DNA from: Streptomyces sp. LUP47B
GTDB lineage: Bacteria; Actinomycetota; Actinomycetes; Streptomycetales; Streptomycetaceae
Direction: 5' to 3'
NCBI RefSeq assembly: GCF_001746295.1
Contig: NZ_MJAH01000007.1
Coordinates: 124,001 to 188,000 of the forward strand
DNA: 64,000 bases
Under the pieces are notes generated by a model. The model made no database searches, was not told the origin of the DNA, and saw only the letters and a list, made by a program, of their open reading frames with translations. How positions within the stretch are numbered: the first letter of the stretch is position 1; every line of letters begins with the position of its first letter. The translations under genes were made by a program, and so were the position numbers. This document shows, piece after piece, positions 63,058 through 64,000 of the stretch.

Positions 63058-63269
63058 TGCTTCCAGCCCTCACCTACTTCGGTTCAGCATGAAAAGGCTC
63101 ATTCGGCCGCCCTGCGCGGCCTCGACGGCACCCTCGCCCAGCCGACACCCGAGCTGGCCGCGGCCGACCGCGAACGCGTCGCGGCGTTTCCGGACCGCGG
63201 TCTGCGGAAACGGTAAGTTCGGCGAGGCAGACCGCGACCAGGCCCTCGCCCGGCCGTCGTTCACCCCAT

Positions 63270-63700
63270 GATCTGGGCGTCTTGGCCGACCGACAGATCG
63301 TCATTGAGACCGTCGCCGAGAACATGCGAAGCGAGCCGACGCCCGGCATCGTGGGCGCGTCGCGAGCGGCGGAGCAGCCCGTCGATCACCTCGCCGTATT
63401 CGGTGAAGCGCACGGAACCGTGCTGAGTGCCCTGCTGAGCGTCCTGCGCGACCGCGCCCTGGACGACACCACCGCCCGGACGAGCACCGTCACTATGCGC
63501 TGGTGGCGGAAGGGACCAGGGACGGTACCCCCGACGCGGACCAGGGCGCGGACCGGCTGCTGCCTGCCGGTGTCATCAGCACGGCACGTGCCCTCGTCCG
63601 GACCACCGTGCATGCCTGCCTGGAAGAGCTGGGGCACGGACTGGACGGTGGCCCGGCACACCGGATCCGCGTCGCCGGAAGGTCGCCCGGGACGAGCTGA
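63270..63700 (+). pseudogene. Possible frameshifted gene relic
   Basis: One plus-strand frame with coding-like codons reads DRQIVIETVAENMRSE to about 63480, including VDHLAVFGEAHGTVLSALLS. Near 63475-63485 the coding signal moves to another frame: DEHRHYALVAEGTRDGTPDA, then STARALVRTTVHACLEELGH, ending at a TGA at 63700. Neither part was matched to a family. A single frameshift would join them. The call is tentative. Confidence 0.3.
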
Positions 63701-63749
63701 GGGCCACCGGTACCGAGCGGCCCCGACTCCGTCACCTTGCCTGCGACTC

Positions 63750-64000
63750 TTATGGGTGTTCGCCGAGTTGGAGGAGGCCGGCGAGGGAGAAGCACAAGGC
63801 GCCGGTGAGGGTGCCCCAGTTGGCGATGTCGGTATTGACGAGACTGTCGGTGGCGGGTCGGGTATAGGCAGCCAGCGCGGAGACCATGAAGAGGACGGAG
63901 CCGAGCTGGTTCACGGCCACGATCCGCCACCCGAGGTCGTGCGGGCGGAGACAGGGCCGGCCGTGGCAGATCTCGACGAAGCCCAGGTGGCCGGAGATCA
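63750..64000 (-). CDS. Membrane protein, partial (runs off the window)
   Basis: An open minus-strand frame enters from the right edge and stops with TAA at 63750. The 83 visible residues have strong coding character: GHLGFVEICHGRPCLRPHDL, then GWRIVAVNQLGSVLFMVSAL followed by NTDIANWGTLTGALCFSLAG. Two hydrophobic helices are evident (about 29-46 and 61-76 of the visible part). The layout is reminiscent of YrhK-like membrane proteins. The start lies outside the window. Confidence 0.7.
   Translation of the reverse strand, partial: ISGHLGFVEICHGRPCLRPHDLGWRIVAVNQLGSVLFMVSALAAYTRPATDSLVNTDIANWGTLTGALCFSLAGLLQLGEHP

Overview
The window looks like chromosomal DNA of a high-GC actinomycete, most likely Streptomyces or a close relative. 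GC-rich third codon positions dominate, GTG starts and 4-nt GTGA/ATGA gene overlaps are common, and the sugar importer lacks its own ATPase. No rRNA, tRNA, CRISPR array, intact IS element or phage module was recognised. All functional calls come from reading the sequence; no database search was run.

Layout. (1) 0.6-9 kb: a PadR-controlled MacB/FtsX-type ABC exporter, a small membrane protein, a HEAT-like protein and an ArsR-MFS pair with a perfect palindromic operator. (2) 9-31 kb: a stress/dormancy-like island. It holds a divergent acetate kinase, an FUSC membrane protein, a histone-fold DUF1931 protein beside a SpoIIE-type phosphatase, DUF2267 and a ten-gene chaperone/redox operon (stress protein, DnaK, GrpE, DnaJ/CbpA, CbpM, ClpB, thioredoxin, UBP zinc finger, a three-domain thioredoxin-reductase-like protein, Hsp20). 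A PucR/CdaR-like regulator, a universal stress protein, a broken second USP and an Rv1733c-like membrane protein complete it. The content recalls the mycobacterial DosR regulon and related Streptomyces regions. (3) 31.5-41.5 kb: a rhamnoside/galactoside module with GH42, GH78, a CUT1 importer and LacI, with two candidate LacI operators and a hidden 94-codon gene. (4) 41.5-64 kb: two acyl-CoA catabolic clusters under TetR regulators.

The second catabolic cluster is the best candidate for an undescribed system. A ten-gene minus-strand operon (61.8 to 52.1 kb) encodes two crotonases, two acyl-CoA dehydrogenases, an APH-like kinase, two SDRs, a true thiolase and a thiolase-fold protein without the thiolase His next to a DUF35 protein. 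That pair suggests an Ltp2-type retro-aldolase. Four copies of AACTGANYTCA sit at candidate promoters of this operon, the TetR gene, a substrate-binding protein and a zinc dehydrogenase, and so define a local regulon. The sequence does not reveal the substrate; a branched or alicyclic (terpenoid- or steroid-like) acid would fit.
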